From assembly GCA_035292585.1 (NCBI GenBank), contig DATDPU010000014.1, forward strand, positions 1-64,000: a DNA stretch of 64,000 bases. Direction: 5' to 3'. The DNA comes from DASSFZ01 sp035292585. GTDB taxonomy: Bacteria; Chloroflexota; Anaerolineae; Fen-1058. Both the position numbers and the translations under genes were made by a program. Under the pieces are notes generated by a model. The model saw nothing but the letters and a program-made list of their open reading frames with translations. It was not told the DNA's origin and searched no databases. Shown here in pieces: positions 33,679-42,140 of this stretch; the stretch's first letter is position 1, and the number at the start of each line of letters is the position of its first letter.

Positions 33679-35834
33679 AACGTGATGACGTGATACCCGT
33701 CTACCTGTCTACCCATTTACCCGTTACCCAACGGCACAGACGGGAATGGCCCAGCGTTGTTGGTCTGTTGTTGATCGCCGCCGCGTTCCGCCTGCTCGCG
33801 CTCAACGACGTCCCGCCCGGCCTGCATCACGACGAGGTCATCATCGGCCAGATCGCCAAAGACATCCTGCGCGGGCAGCTGGCGATCTACTTCACGCCGG
33901 GTTACGGGCACGAACCGCTCTATCACTATACCGTGGCTGGGATGTTCGCGGCGCTCGGTGCGAACGCCTTTGTTTTGCGCCTGACCTCCGCCTTCATCGC
34001 GATCCTCGGCCTGGCGGTGACCTATCGTTTCACGCGCCGCTTGTTCTCACCCGCCGTCGCCGTGGGCGCGCTCGCCTGGATGGCCGTCACGCTCTGGCCG
34101 ATCTTCTTCGCCCGCGTCGGTCTGCGCGGGATCACATTGCCGCTGCTCACGACGCTGACAGCTTACTTTCTGTGGAGAGCACTAGACCTAGAGACTGGAG
34201 ATTGGAGATTAGAGCGAGGGCCCAACTTCCAACTTCCAACTTCCAATCTCCAACTTCATCCCTCATCCTTCCTCCTTCCCGGCGCGCTCCTCGGCCTGAC
34301 CCTCTACACCTACCAGGCCAGCCGCGTCTTCCCGATCATCTTCGCCGTCTTCTTCGTTTATCTATTCATCACCCGGCGCTCACGCTTCACGTCTCACGCT
34401 TCACGTCTCACGCTTCACGCCTTACGCTCCCTCCTCCTCTTCTTCGCCGTGGCCGCGCTCGTCGCCGCGCCGCTGGCGATTTACCTCATCGTCATCAACC
34501 CCGGCGCGGAAGCGCGCGTCGCCGATTTGAGCGGCCCGTTGAATAAACTCCTGGCGGGCGATCCAGCGGAGGTAGTCCAATCCACGCTGAACACGCTGGG
34601 CATGTTCACGATCGCCGGCGACCACGTGCCGATCTACAACCTCGCTGGGCGGCCGGCCTTTCCCGAACCGCTCGGCGCGGCGCTGTTCTATCTCGGCCTG
34701 CTGATCAGCTTGAGGCGCTGGCGGCAACCGGCCTACGCGCTCGTGTTGATCTGGTTCGCGATCAGCCTGGTCCCGGCGATGGTCACGCCCTTCTCGCCGA
34801 ACTTCGTCCGCACCATCGCCAGTTGGCCGATGCCGTTCGTCTTCTGCGGTATCGCGCTGGCCTATCTCCACTCTCTAATCACTCATCACTTGTCACCGCG
34901 CGCACCCGCCTGGCTGACTGCCGGCTTTGCCGTTTTGATCGCCTTCAACGCCTTCCTCACCGCCCGCGATTACTTCCTCGACTGGCCGCGCGGTGATTAC
35001 GTGCGCTTCTGGCAGCAGGCGACCTGGACGCAAGCCGCGCGTACACTCGACGCCGATCCCTCGACGCTGCCGGTGGCCGCTTCGGGCTTGAGCATTCACG
35101 CTCTCGACCCGCAAACGTTCGAGCTGTTGTTGAAGCGCACCGATCTTTCGCTCAAGTGGTTCGATTGCCGCAACGCGATTCTTTATCCAGGCGGCGCGGC
35201 TGCCCGTTACCTCTCGCCCGATTTCTTCCCCTGCGATCCCAACCTCTGGGCGCGCTACCTCCCCGAGGCTGAACTGATCGCGCAGCCGCGCTGGCCCGAT
35301 TCGGGTAACGTAATTCTCACGCTGCATCAGTTCGACGCCCGCCCATGGCTTGATTCGCTCCTGCCCTCTCTCAGCTCCCAGCCAATCTATGCTGGCGGCG
35401 AAAGTTTTACCGCCGGCGATCCTTCTACCAATCTCGAACCCCTCGCGCTGCCGCTCGATCTGGATGGGCTGCGGCTGCTGGGCTGGACGATGGATCGGGA
35501 TAGCTGGCGGCCGGGTGAGACGGTCGAGATCGAGTCGGGGTGGAAAGTGACTGCCCCGCTGGCCGAGCCGCTGTCGTTGTTCGTTCACGTCAGCGCGTCC
35601 GACGGCGCGATCATCGCGCAGTTCGACGGGCTGGATGTGGGTGTGGCCTCGCTGGAGCCGGGCGACGTTTTCGTCCAGCGGCACCGGCTCCCGCTGCCGC
35701 CCGATGCGACACCCGGCCCGTACCGCCTTTCGCTCGGCGCGTATCACCCGGACACCGGCGCGCGCCTAACGGCGGTCGTGGATGGACGCGCCATCGATAC
35801 GCTCGTCCTGGGTCGGCTGAATCTGTTAAAATGA
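33675..35834 (+). CDS. GT39-like glycosyltransferase with C-terminal beta domain
   Basis: 719 residues, paralogous to the gene at 29558: NDVPPGLHHDEVIIGQIAKD (catalytic-loop D-E), GHEPLYHYTVAGMFAALG, LLGLTLYTYQASRVFPI. The C-terminal beta domain has LSLFVHVSASDGAIIAQFDG and LSLGAYHPDTGARL. Four translated repeats: family E near the N-terminus, families A and J around residues 170-200, family P near 235-250, and a short family F piece near 400. The ATG overlaps the upstream stop. End of the coupled three-gene set. Confidence 0.85.
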   Translation: MKRDDVIPVYLSTHLPVTQRHRREWPSVVGLLLIAAAFRLLALNDVPPGLHHDEVIIGQIAKDILRGQLAIYFTPGYGHEPLYHYTVAGMFAALGANAFVLRLTSAFIAILGLAVTYRFTRRLFSPAVAVGALAWMAVTLWPIFFARVGLRGITLPLLTTLTAYFLWRALDLETGDWRLERGPNFQLPTSNLQLHPSSFLLPGALLGLTLYTYQASRVFPIIFAVFFVYLFITRRSRFTSHASRLTLHALRSLLLFFAVAALVAAPLAIYLIVINPGAEARVADLSGPLNKLLAGDPAEVVQSTLNTLGMFTIAGDHVPIYNLAGRPAFPEPLGAALFYLGLLISLRRWRQPAYALVLIWFAISLVPAMVTPFSPNFVRTIASWPMPFVFCGIALAYLHSLITHHLSPRAPAWLTAGFAVLIAFNAFLTARDYFLDWPRGDYVRFWQQATWTQAARTLDADPSTLPVAASGLSIHALDPQTFELLLKRTDLSLKWFDCRNAILYPGGAAARYLSPDFFPCDPNLWARYLPEAELIAQPRWPDSGNVILTLHQFDARPWLDSLLPSLSSQPIYAGGESFTAGDPSTNLEPLALPLDLDGLRLLGWTMDRDSWRPGETVEIESGWKVTAPLAEPLSLFVHVSASDGAIIAQFDGLDVGVASLEPGDVFVQRHRLPLPPDATPGPYRLSLGAYHPDTGARLTAVVDGRAIDTLVLGRLNLLK
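33698..33731. repeat. In-frame word repeat, family E, at the N-terminus
   Basis: CCGTCTACCTGTCTACCCAT and TTACCCGTTACC, the complement of family E words. Read as VYLSTHLPVTQ directly after the start. Confidence 0.6.
34185..34282. repeat. In-frame hairpin repeat, family A, adjoining family J
   Basis: GGAGATTGGAGATTAGAG then CCAACTTCCAACTTCCAA forms complementary arms; family J (CATCCCTCATCCTTCCTCC) follows directly. Together they add about 30 residues (including NFQLPTSNLQLHPSSF). Confidence 0.8.
34378..34430. repeat. In-frame word repeat, family P
   Basis: Three or more CACGCTTCACGTCT words, read as RFTSHASRLTLHALR in a loop between membrane helices. Confidence 0.75.
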
Positions 35835-35873
35835 GACGCCGGTGCGTGTCATTTCCCTGGAGCCTGGAAACTG

Positions 35874-36644
35874 ATGTCCGACCATCGAATTGAGCTGAGC
35901 GTCGTGATCGCTTGTTACAATGAGGAAGTCGAGCTGGAGGACAGCGTGCGGCAGGTGGTCGAGATATTGGACCGCACCCGCTGGGCCTACGAGATCATCT
36001 TCGTCGACGATTGCAGCCGGGATCGAACGCGCGATATCATCGATGCCTTGCTGCGCCGATATGGTGATCAGAACTTTCGCAAGCTCTTCCATGAAAAGAA
36101 TACCGGCCGGGGCCGCACGGTCGCCGATGGGATGCGCCTCGCGCGCGGCGAGACCGTGGGGTATATCGACATCGATCTGGAAGTGCACGCGCGCTACATT
36201 CCCTCGATGGCTTTGGCGATCGAGCAGGGCGCAGACGTGGCGACCGCGCATCGCATCTACAAGATACAGCCGCGCCTGTTCAATCGCTTTCTCTTGAGCG
36301 CCGGCTATGCCTGGCTGATGCGCCATCTGCTCGATGTGCACCTCAAGGATACGGAAACGGGCTTCAAGTTCTTCAAGCGCGCAAGCATCCTGCCGATATT
36401 GGAGCAGGTTCAGGACGAGCGCTGGTTCTGGGATACGGAAGTCATGGTGCGCTCGCTGCTCTGCGGCTATCGCATCGTGGAAATTCCCTGTCTCTTCATC
36501 CGGCGCTACGACAAGCAATCGACCGTCAACGTGGTTCGAGACACGCTGGATTATTTGCTGAAGCTGTGGCGCTTTCGCCGCGTCGTGAAACAGCTGCGGG
36601 CCGCCCAACCGGTCGATGCCGTGATTCGCCCCACCACGGAGTAA
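35874..36644 (+). CDS. Family 2 glycosyltransferase (DPM1-like)
   Basis: 256 residues. GT-A fold signatures: ELSVVIACYNEEVELED at the start, IIFVDDCSRDRT for nucleotide binding, and YIDIDLEVHARY (the D-x-D metal motif) near residue 98. The pattern, including FKFFKRASILPIL, resembles polyprenyl-phosphate sugar synthases. It would load a sugar from a nucleotide donor onto the carrier lipid used by the GT-C enzymes around it, acting at the cytoplasmic face. No C-terminal membrane helices. A 40-bp gap separates it from the upstream glycosyltransferase. Confidence 0.85.
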   Translation: MSDHRIELSVVIACYNEEVELEDSVRQVVEILDRTRWAYEIIFVDDCSRDRTRDIIDALLRRYGDQNFRKLFHEKNTGRGRTVADGMRLARGETVGYIDIDLEVHARYIPSMALAIEQGADVATAHRIYKIQPRLFNRFLLSAGYAWLMRHLLDVHLKDTETGFKFFKRASILPILEQVQDERWFWDTEVMVRSLLCGYRIVEIPCLFIRRYDKQSTVNVVRDTLDYLLKLWRFRRVVKQLRAAQPVDAVIRPTTE

Positions 36645-36646
36645 AT

Positions 36647-37267
36647 GTGTCGCAGAGGCAGTCGCTGATTTATTCCAACCGAACCGCCTATCATGCCCTC
36701 ATGCGGCTGTTGTACGGGCGTCATTTCGAGGCGCGCTACGTCGCGCTGGCCGCCGAGATTCCGGCGGGGGTCGATGTGGTCGACGTCTGCGCGGGCGACG
36801 GTTATCTCTACTTACGGTATCTGCGATCGAAAGCGGTGGAATATTTAGGGCTGGATATCTCGCCGCACCTGGTGCGCTGGGCGCAGCAGCACGGTGTCCC
36901 GGCCCGGCAGTTTGATCTCTGGCGGGAAGAGGTTCCCCCCGGCGATGTCGTCGTGATGCAGGCCGGCCTATATCAGTTTCTGCCGCACGCCGAACCGATC
37001 GTGCGCAAGCTGCTCGCGGCGGCGCGGCACACAGTTCTCATCGCCGAGCCGATCCGCAATCTCTCGGCCTCGCGCAGCCCTCTGCTGTCGCGGTTGAGCC
37101 GGCGGATGACGGCGCCGGCAGCCGAGGGGCAAGTCTATACCGGCCATCGCTTCAACGCGCAATCTCTGACCGCGCTGTTTCATTTGTTCGAGTCGTTTGA
37201 ACGGTTGCAACTCCTGCCCGGCGGGCGCGAGATGCTGGGCGTGTTCAAGGGACGGCACAGCGCTTAA
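36647..37267 (+). CDS. Class I SAM-dependent methyltransferase
   Basis: 206 residues. SAM-binding motif I is VVDVCAGDGYLYLRYL near residue 50, followed by YLGLDISPHLVRWAQQ (acidic residue of motif II). Later VVVMQAGLYQFLPHAEPI. The acceptor is unknown; in this context it may be a sugar or a lipid-linked intermediate. The GTG at 36647 starts two bases after the stop of the upstream GT2 and is chosen because the longer frame would overlap it by 80 bp. Likely the same operon as the GT2 and the aminotransferase. Confidence 0.8.
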   Translation: MSQRQSLIYSNRTAYHALMRLLYGRHFEARYVALAAEIPAGVDVVDVCAGDGYLYLRYLRSKAVEYLGLDISPHLVRWAQQHGVPARQFDLWREEVPPGDVVVMQAGLYQFLPHAEPIVRKLLAAARHTVLIAEPIRNLSASRSPLLSRLSRRMTAPAAEGQVYTGHRFNAQSLTALFHLFESFERLQLLPGGREMLGVFKGRHSA

Positions 37268-37304
37268 ATCCGACGAAGGGCGAATCATTCGCCTAGAGGT
37301 TACC

Positions 37305-38444
37305 GTGTACTCCATCCCTTTCAATCGCCCCAGTTTCGAAGGCAACGAGCAAGCCTACATTGCCCAGGCCGTCGCCAGCGGCCACATCTCGGGCGATGGC
37401 CTGTTCACTAAAAAGTGCCACGCGCTGCTTGAAGAGCAGTTGGGCGTCGCCAAAGCTTTCCTGACGACCTCCTGCACGCATGCGTTGGAGATGGCCGCGC
37501 TGTTGCTCAATCTTCAGCCCGGCGACGAAGTGATCATTCCGGCCTTCACCTTCGTCTCGACGATCAACGCTTTTGTGCTGCGCGGCGCGCGGCCGGTCTT
37601 TGCCGACATTCGACCGGACACGCTGAACCTGGACGAAACAAAACTCGAGGCGCGGATCACCCCGCGTACGCGCGCCATCGTGCCGATGCACTATGGCGGC
37701 GTCGGTTGTGAAATGGACACAATTCTGGAGATCGCCGCGCGGCGGCGCATCGCGGTCGTCGAGGACAACGCGCATGGGCTGTTCGGCCAATATCGGGGCA
37801 AGCCGCTGGGGACGTTTGGCTGCCTGGCGACGCAGAGTTTCCACGAAACCAAGAACTTCACCTGCGGCGAGGGCGGCGCGCTGCTCGTCAACGACCGGGA
37901 GTTTATCGAGCGGGCCGAGATCATTCGCGAGAAAGGCACCAACCGCAGTCGCTTCTTTCGCGGCCAGGTGGACAAGTACACCTGGGTAGACCTCGGGTCG
38001 AGTTATCTGCCCTCCGAGATTCTGGCCGCGATGCTGTACGCTCAACTGGAAGCTCGGGAGCAGATTCAGTGCAAGCGCCGCCGTGTGTGGGAATTCTACG
38101 CCGAGCATTTACGCGACTGGGCACAGGCCCACGCGGTGCAGTTGCCCGGCGTGCCGGCGCATTGCGAACATCCCTACCACTTGTTTTACTTGATTTTGCC
38201 TGCGTTGGAACAGCGCCAGGCGCTCATCGCCCACTTGAAAGCGCGCGATATCCTCAGCGTGTTCCACTATCTGCCGCTGCATCTCTCCGAGATGGGGCGG
38301 CGCTTCGGCGGCCAGCCGGGCGACTGCCCGGTGACCGAAGACTTGAGCGAGCGCCTGCTGCGTCTGCCGTTCTACAACAGCCTCGGCGAAGCCGATCTGA
38401 CGCGCGTTATCGAAGCCGTTTACAGCTTCGATTGGACAGCATAA
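37305..38444 (+). CDS. wecE: dTDP-4-amino-4,6-dideoxygalactose transaminase type (WecE/RffA)
   Basis: 379 residues, DegT/DnrJ/EryC1/StrS family. IPFNRPSFEGNEQAYI at the start, then GDGLFTKKCHALLEEQLG, VVEDNAHGLFGQYRGKPLG (cofactor Asp), and the PLP lysine in QSFHETKNFTCGEGGA near residue 183, a pattern specific to WecE-type enzymes. It transaminates a nucleotide-linked 4-keto-6-deoxy sugar to the 4-amino sugar, giving a precursor for the glycan assembled by the neighbouring enzymes. GTG start with AGAGG upstream. No nucleotide-sugar dehydratase is in the window. Confidence 0.88.
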   Translation: MYSIPFNRPSFEGNEQAYIAQAVASGHISGDGLFTKKCHALLEEQLGVAKAFLTTSCTHALEMAALLLNLQPGDEVIIPAFTFVSTINAFVLRGARPVFADIRPDTLNLDETKLEARITPRTRAIVPMHYGGVGCEMDTILEIAARRRIAVVEDNAHGLFGQYRGKPLGTFGCLATQSFHETKNFTCGEGGALLVNDREFIERAEIIREKGTNRSRFFRGQVDKYTWVDLGSSYLPSEILAAMLYAQLEAREQIQCKRRRVWEFYAEHLRDWAQAHAVQLPGVPAHCEHPYHLFYLILPALEQRQALIAHLKARDILSVFHYLPLHLSEMGRRFGGQPGDCPVTEDLSERLLRLPFYNSLGEADLTRVIEAVYSFDWTA

Positions 38445-38478
38445 GCCCAGAAAGGTCGCCCGTTCGCCTGCCCAAATT

Positions 38479-38506
38479 CATTCGTGTGTCTTCGTGGATT
38501 AACGTG
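38479..38506. repeat. Word repeat, family L, at a gene start
   Basis: ATTCGTGTGTCTTCGTGGAT ends two or three bases before the proposed GTG of the next glycosyltransferase; alternative GTG codons lie inside the repeat. Confidence 0.6.
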
Positions 38507-40540
38507 TCTCAAAAGAAACCGAGCAGAACGATTTCCACGCGTGAGTGGTTAGCCCTCGTCGCGCTGCTGCTGTTGGCCTTCGCGCTGCGCGTGATCGATC
38601 TGACGCGCGTCCCGCCCGGCTTGCACAACGATGAAGTGGTCGCCGCCAAGCTGGCCGAGCGGGTAATGAACGGCGACGTGGCGCTCTTCTATCCCGGCGA
38701 TACGGGGAGCGAGCCGCTGCACTATTTCTTCTCCGGTCTGCTGATGCGCCTGTTCGGCTCGACCGTGTTCGCGTTGCGCTTGCCCTCGGTTGCCCTCAGT
38801 CTGATCGCGATGTCTGTCAGCGCGGCGTTGGCCCGGCGCTGGTTCGGGCCGGTTGTCGCGCGGGTCGCGCTGGCCGGTTTCGCAATCACCTTCTGGACGG
38901 TCGAGTTTGGCCGGATCGTGTCGCCGGTGGTGATGCTGGCGCCGCTCGGCGCGCTATCGGCCTATTGCTTCTGGCGCGCTCACGCCGCGACCGGGCGACG
39001 CGCGGTAGCGCTCTGGCTGTTGAGCGGATTGTGGCTGGGGATGTCGATTCTGGCCTACACGGCGGCGCGCATTCTGCCTGCCGTCTTCGTCGCGTTTGGC
39101 GCGTACATCCTTGTGGTGCATCGATCAGAATGGCGGCGCTGGTGGACGGGGATCGCGGTTAGCCTGGCGGTCGCCGCCGTCGTCGCGCTCCCCATGTTCA
39201 TTTATCTCGCCCGGAATCCGCAATCCGATCAGCTCGACTTCTTCGACATCGATCGGCCGCTGGTCGAGTTGCGCCAGGGCAATTTCGCGCCGGTGATCGA
39301 GACCTCGCTGCGCACGCTGGGTATGTTCGCTTTCGTCGGCGATCCATTGCCGTATTACGATGTCCCCAACCGACCGGTCCTCGAACCGCTGGGCGCGCTT
39401 CTACTGGCGATTGGCGTGTTGATCGCAGCTCGGCGTTGGCGTCAGCCCGAATATGCGTTTGTCTTGCTATGGTTCTTGCTAGCGCTTGCGCCGGGCATGC
39501 TCAGCCAGCCCGCGCCGAACTACACGCGAACGCTCGGCGCGCAGATCGTTCTGTTCATGCTGCCCGGCATCGCCGTCGCCGCGCTGCTCCAGCGTTGGCG
39601 TCATCCGATTATTTTTGCAGCTCTGGCTGCCCTCTTCAGCGCCAACCTTGTCTGGACGGCGCACGATTACTTCACGCTCTGGCCGTCGATCGATACGGTG
39701 CGCTTTTGGCACCAGACCGGGCTGAAGGCCGTTGCGGATCGGCTGCAGAGTGACCCCGCTTCATCTCCCGTCGCGCTATGCCTGCCCGATTATCTGATCG
39801 ACGAGAACGATCGGTGGTGGAATCCGGGCTGGCGGCATCTGCGCTACCTGTTGCATCGCCCCGATCTGTCGCTGCGCTACTACAACTGCGTCGATAGCGG
39901 GGTGTTTCTCGTCGGCCCGGCGCGCTACGCGGTTCCCGATGCCGATGTCACAACGCTCGATCAGTTCCCGTTCTACACCCAGTTTTTAGCGCCGCTCGAT
40001 CCCGCGCGCGACCTCTTGCCCGATCGGCTGGGTGTGCTCGTCCATCTCGATGAACCCGCCGAACTCGACCTGTATCTGGCTGAACTGGCTGGCAGCTCGA
40101 TCGTGGCCTGGGCGCCGGAGGCGGGTGGGGGTTCGGCGCAGCTGCCCATCGATTTCAGTGAAAGAGTTCAGTTCCTCGGTTATACCCTTCCTCCCTCCTC
40201 CCTCATCCTTCCTCCTTCCTCTTCGTTCGATCTAACTACCTGGTGGCGCGTCACAAATGCTCTTCCGCCGCAGCTCTCGCAGTTCACGCACGTGCTCGAC
40301 GCGCGCGGCGCGATCGTGGCCCAACAGGATCGGCTTGCGCTCACTTCGGCCAGCCTGCGCCCTGGCGACGTCTTCGCGCAAATGCACCACATCACGCTGC
40401 CCGCCGATTTGGCCCAGGGTGAGTATCCGCTATCGATTGGACTGTACACCACGCCGGACGGCGCGCGCCTGTCGATCGCGCAGGGCGATCAGCCGCGCGG
40501 CGATCGGTTATGGTTGCGAACGATCCGGGTGGAGGAGTAG
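38504..40540 (+). CDS. GT39-like glycosyltransferase with C-terminal beta domain
   Basis: 679 residues. Catalytic-loop RVPPGLHNDEVVAAKLAERV and SEPLHYFFSGLLMRLFG, then LAYTAARILPAVFV. The C-terminal beta domain is the shared type (TWWRVTNALPPQLSQFTHVL, SIGLYTTPDGARL). It is repeat-free at the site where the two paralogues (29558 and 33675) carry family J, and carries one family J insertion near residue 560 (LPPSSLILPPSSS). The GTG at 38504 is a choice; an in-frame GTG at 38486 is possible. Isolated from the aminotransferase by a family L repeat. Confidence 0.82.
   Translation: MSQKKPSRTISTREWLALVALLLLAFALRVIDLTRVPPGLHNDEVVAAKLAERVMNGDVALFYPGDTGSEPLHYFFSGLLMRLFGSTVFALRLPSVALSLIAMSVSAALARRWFGPVVARVALAGFAITFWTVEFGRIVSPVVMLAPLGALSAYCFWRAHAATGRRAVALWLLSGLWLGMSILAYTAARILPAVFVAFGAYILVVHRSEWRRWWTGIAVSLAVAAVVALPMFIYLARNPQSDQLDFFDIDRPLVELRQGNFAPVIETSLRTLGMFAFVGDPLPYYDVPNRPVLEPLGALLLAIGVLIAARRWRQPEYAFVLLWFLLALAPGMLSQPAPNYTRTLGAQIVLFMLPGIAVAALLQRWRHPIIFAALAALFSANLVWTAHDYFTLWPSIDTVRFWHQTGLKAVADRLQSDPASSPVALCLPDYLIDENDRWWNPGWRHLRYLLHRPDLSLRYYNCVDSGVFLVGPARYAVPDADVTTLDQFPFYTQFLAPLDPARDLLPDRLGVLVHLDEPAELDLYLAELAGSSIVAWAPEAGGGSAQLPIDFSERVQFLGYTLPPSSLILPPSSSFDLTTWWRVTNALPPQLSQFTHVLDARGAIVAQQDRLALTSASLRPGDVFAQMHHITLPADLAQGEYPLSIGLYTTPDGARLSIAQGDQPRGDRLWLRTIRVEE
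40183..40226. repeat. In-frame word repeat, family J
   Basis: CCTTCCTCCCTCCTCCCTCA and CTTCCTCC words, read as LPPSSLILPPSSS in the extracytoplasmic domain of the glycosyltransferase. Confidence 0.7.
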
Positions 40541-40592
40541 AGCCGCTCTCTCAAAGATTTTTTATCGGCGCGGCATCCACTGGATTCATGTT

Positions 40593-40641
40593 GGGGCGAT
40601 AGTTGCACTGTCGCCCCACGTCCGCAGTGCAACTGCGGACG
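40593..40641. repeat. Two adjacent perfect hairpins, family S
   Basis: GGGGCGA/TCGCCCC (40593-40617) and CGTCCGCAGT/ACTGCGGACG (40619-40641) flank alternative pairing GTTGCACTG/CAGTGCAAC. They lie 50 bp after the glycosyltransferase stop and may serve as its transcription end. Confidence 0.65.
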
Positions 40642-40668
40642 AACTGAATAATCACCAGCGGCGCTGCA

Positions 40669-40697
40669 TTGACTGGATGCTCACTTCCGGTTAGAAT
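40669..40697 (+). promoter_or_regulatory. Strong sigma-70-type promoter
   Basis: TTGACT (40669-40674), 17-bp spacer, TAGAAT (40692-40697): five of six matches in each box. It starts a leader of about 120 nt before the gene at 40827. Confidence 0.7.
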
Positions 40698-40759
40698 TTC
40701 CTCAGCCAGGCGGACCACTTCTGCCGACCCGTAACTCAATCTGTCCTTCCGGGTTATCT

Positions 40760-40799
40760 CCTCTCACACGAGAGGCGCTGTGTGGTTCGCCCGAACCAC
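40760..40799 (+). promoter_or_regulatory. Leader hairpins upstream of an unknown membrane protein
   Basis: CCTCTCACACGAGAGG (40760-40775) and GTGGTTCGCCCGAACCAC (40782-40799) are perfect stem-loops just before an AAGGAGG ribosome site at about 40813. They could influence mRNA stability or translation. Confidence 0.45.
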
Positions 40800-40826
40800 C
40801 CCCATCTCTGCCAAGGAGGCACTCTT

Positions 40827-42050
40827 ATGGCGACGACTGCGAATGTGCTGGGCAAACCGGCCATCCTCGCGCGCCAACCCTGGTTGCGCAGCCCCAAGTG
40901 GGACTTATCGTTTTTGATCTTCAGCGTCCTCATCGCGTTCGTGCCCTATTCGATCTACGTCGTCTTCGGCGGCGAAGCGTTGCAGACCGCCGAGATCAAA
41001 GGCACGGCCGCTTACAACGCGCGCTTGCTGGTCAACAACCTGGTGGCGATCTTCATCGGCGGTCCGCACATGTACGCCACCTTCACCCGGACGATCCTCG
41101 ACCGCGACTTCCTGCGCAAGCGTTTCTGGTTCATCGCTTCCTCGATCCTGGTGCCGATCACCGTCTTCGCCATGGCGATCTTGTCGTACGAGACGTACGT
41201 GTGGCTGCTGTCGATCTTCTTCGCCATGGCCTCGATTCACGCGCTGCACCAGCTGATCTGGGTTTCGGAGGCTTACAACAAGAAAGCAGGCTTCAGCACT
41301 TCGTTGATCTCGCGCGGCATCGATTACGGCGTCGTGTTGAGCAGCCTGTATCCGCTCGCGGTATGGAAGATGGTCGAAGGCCAGTTTAAGATCGGGCCGG
41401 TGGCGCTGAAGTATAACGAGATCATCGCCGGGTGGTGGTGGTTGGCCTACCTGGTCTTCGCGGTCTTCGCGGTGATGCTGATGGCGTTCATCGTCAAGAC
41501 CGTCATGGAGATCCGCGCCGGGCAGTTCAACCTGCCGAAGACGCTGCTCATCGGTTTCACCGTCATGCTGATGTTCTGGACGCCGCTGTTCCCCAACATG
41601 GACACGGCCTTCCAGGGCGTCAATACCTGGCATTCGTTCCAATACCTGGCGTTGACGTGGTACGCCAATCGCCTGCGCGAACAACGCACCGGCAAGCGCA
41701 TCGGGTTCTTGCACATCTTGAATACCATCTGGCAAAACGCGAAGCAGGTGGCAAGCGAAGCCGGCACCGGCGCGTTGAGCTACGTGCGTCATCTCTGGCT
41801 GAACGTCGTCGCCGGGCTGCGCAAGGTCGATAAGGATACGGGCTGGAGCACCTTCTACATGTTGTGCATGGCGATGCTGCCGATCTCCGGCATTCTGATC
41901 ATCAGCGCGGGTGCGTTGTGGCCCAATCTGCACGGCAACCTGCCCGGCGCCGACGAAGCGTATACCTACATGGGCATCCTGTCGGTGCTGCTGGTGCATT
42001 ACGTCCACGATGCGCTGCTGTTTACGGACACCGAGGCGATTGTGGAGTAG
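40827..42050 (+). CDS. Histidine-rich polytopic membrane protein, unknown function
   Basis: 407 residues with about ten hydrophobic segments. Histidines recur at helix ends in patterned contexts: GGPHMYATFTR, SIHALHQLIWV, NTWHSFQYLALTW, LLVHYVHDALLF. Such spacing resembles membrane metal or heme sites, but I do not recognise the family. The gene stands alone with a strong promoter, a hairpin-rich leader, an ideal AAGGAGG ribosome site and an intrinsic terminator after it, so it is likely well expressed and independently regulated. ATG at 40827 is set by that ribosome site. Confidence 0.7.
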   Translation: MATTANVLGKPAILARQPWLRSPKWDLSFLIFSVLIAFVPYSIYVVFGGEALQTAEIKGTAAYNARLLVNNLVAIFIGGPHMYATFTRTILDRDFLRKRFWFIASSILVPITVFAMAILSYETYVWLLSIFFAMASIHALHQLIWVSEAYNKKAGFSTSLISRGIDYGVVLSSLYPLAVWKMVEGQFKIGPVALKYNEIIAGWWWLAYLVFAVFAVMLMAFIVKTVMEIRAGQFNLPKTLLIGFTVMLMFWTPLFPNMDTAFQGVNTWHSFQYLALTWYANRLREQRTGKRIGFLHILNTIWQNAKQVASEAGTGALSYVRHLWLNVVAGLRKVDKDTGWSTFYMLCMAMLPISGILIISAGALWPNLHGNLPGADEAYTYMGILSVLLVHYVHDALLFTDTEAIVE

Positions 42051-42088
42051 GGAGGCAGTTGGTTAGTTGGATAATTTGATCGTTGGCT

Positions 42089-42125
42089 GGCCCCTGTGCC
42101 GATCGGCGTGGGGGCTTTTTGTTTG
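42089..42125 (+). terminator. Rho-independent terminator
   Basis: GGCCCC ... GGGGGC with inner GCCGATCGGC forms a stem, followed directly by CTTTTTGTTTGTG. It ends the membrane protein transcript, 40 bp after its stop. Confidence 0.75.
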
Positions 42126-42140
42126 TGTTATCATCGACTC

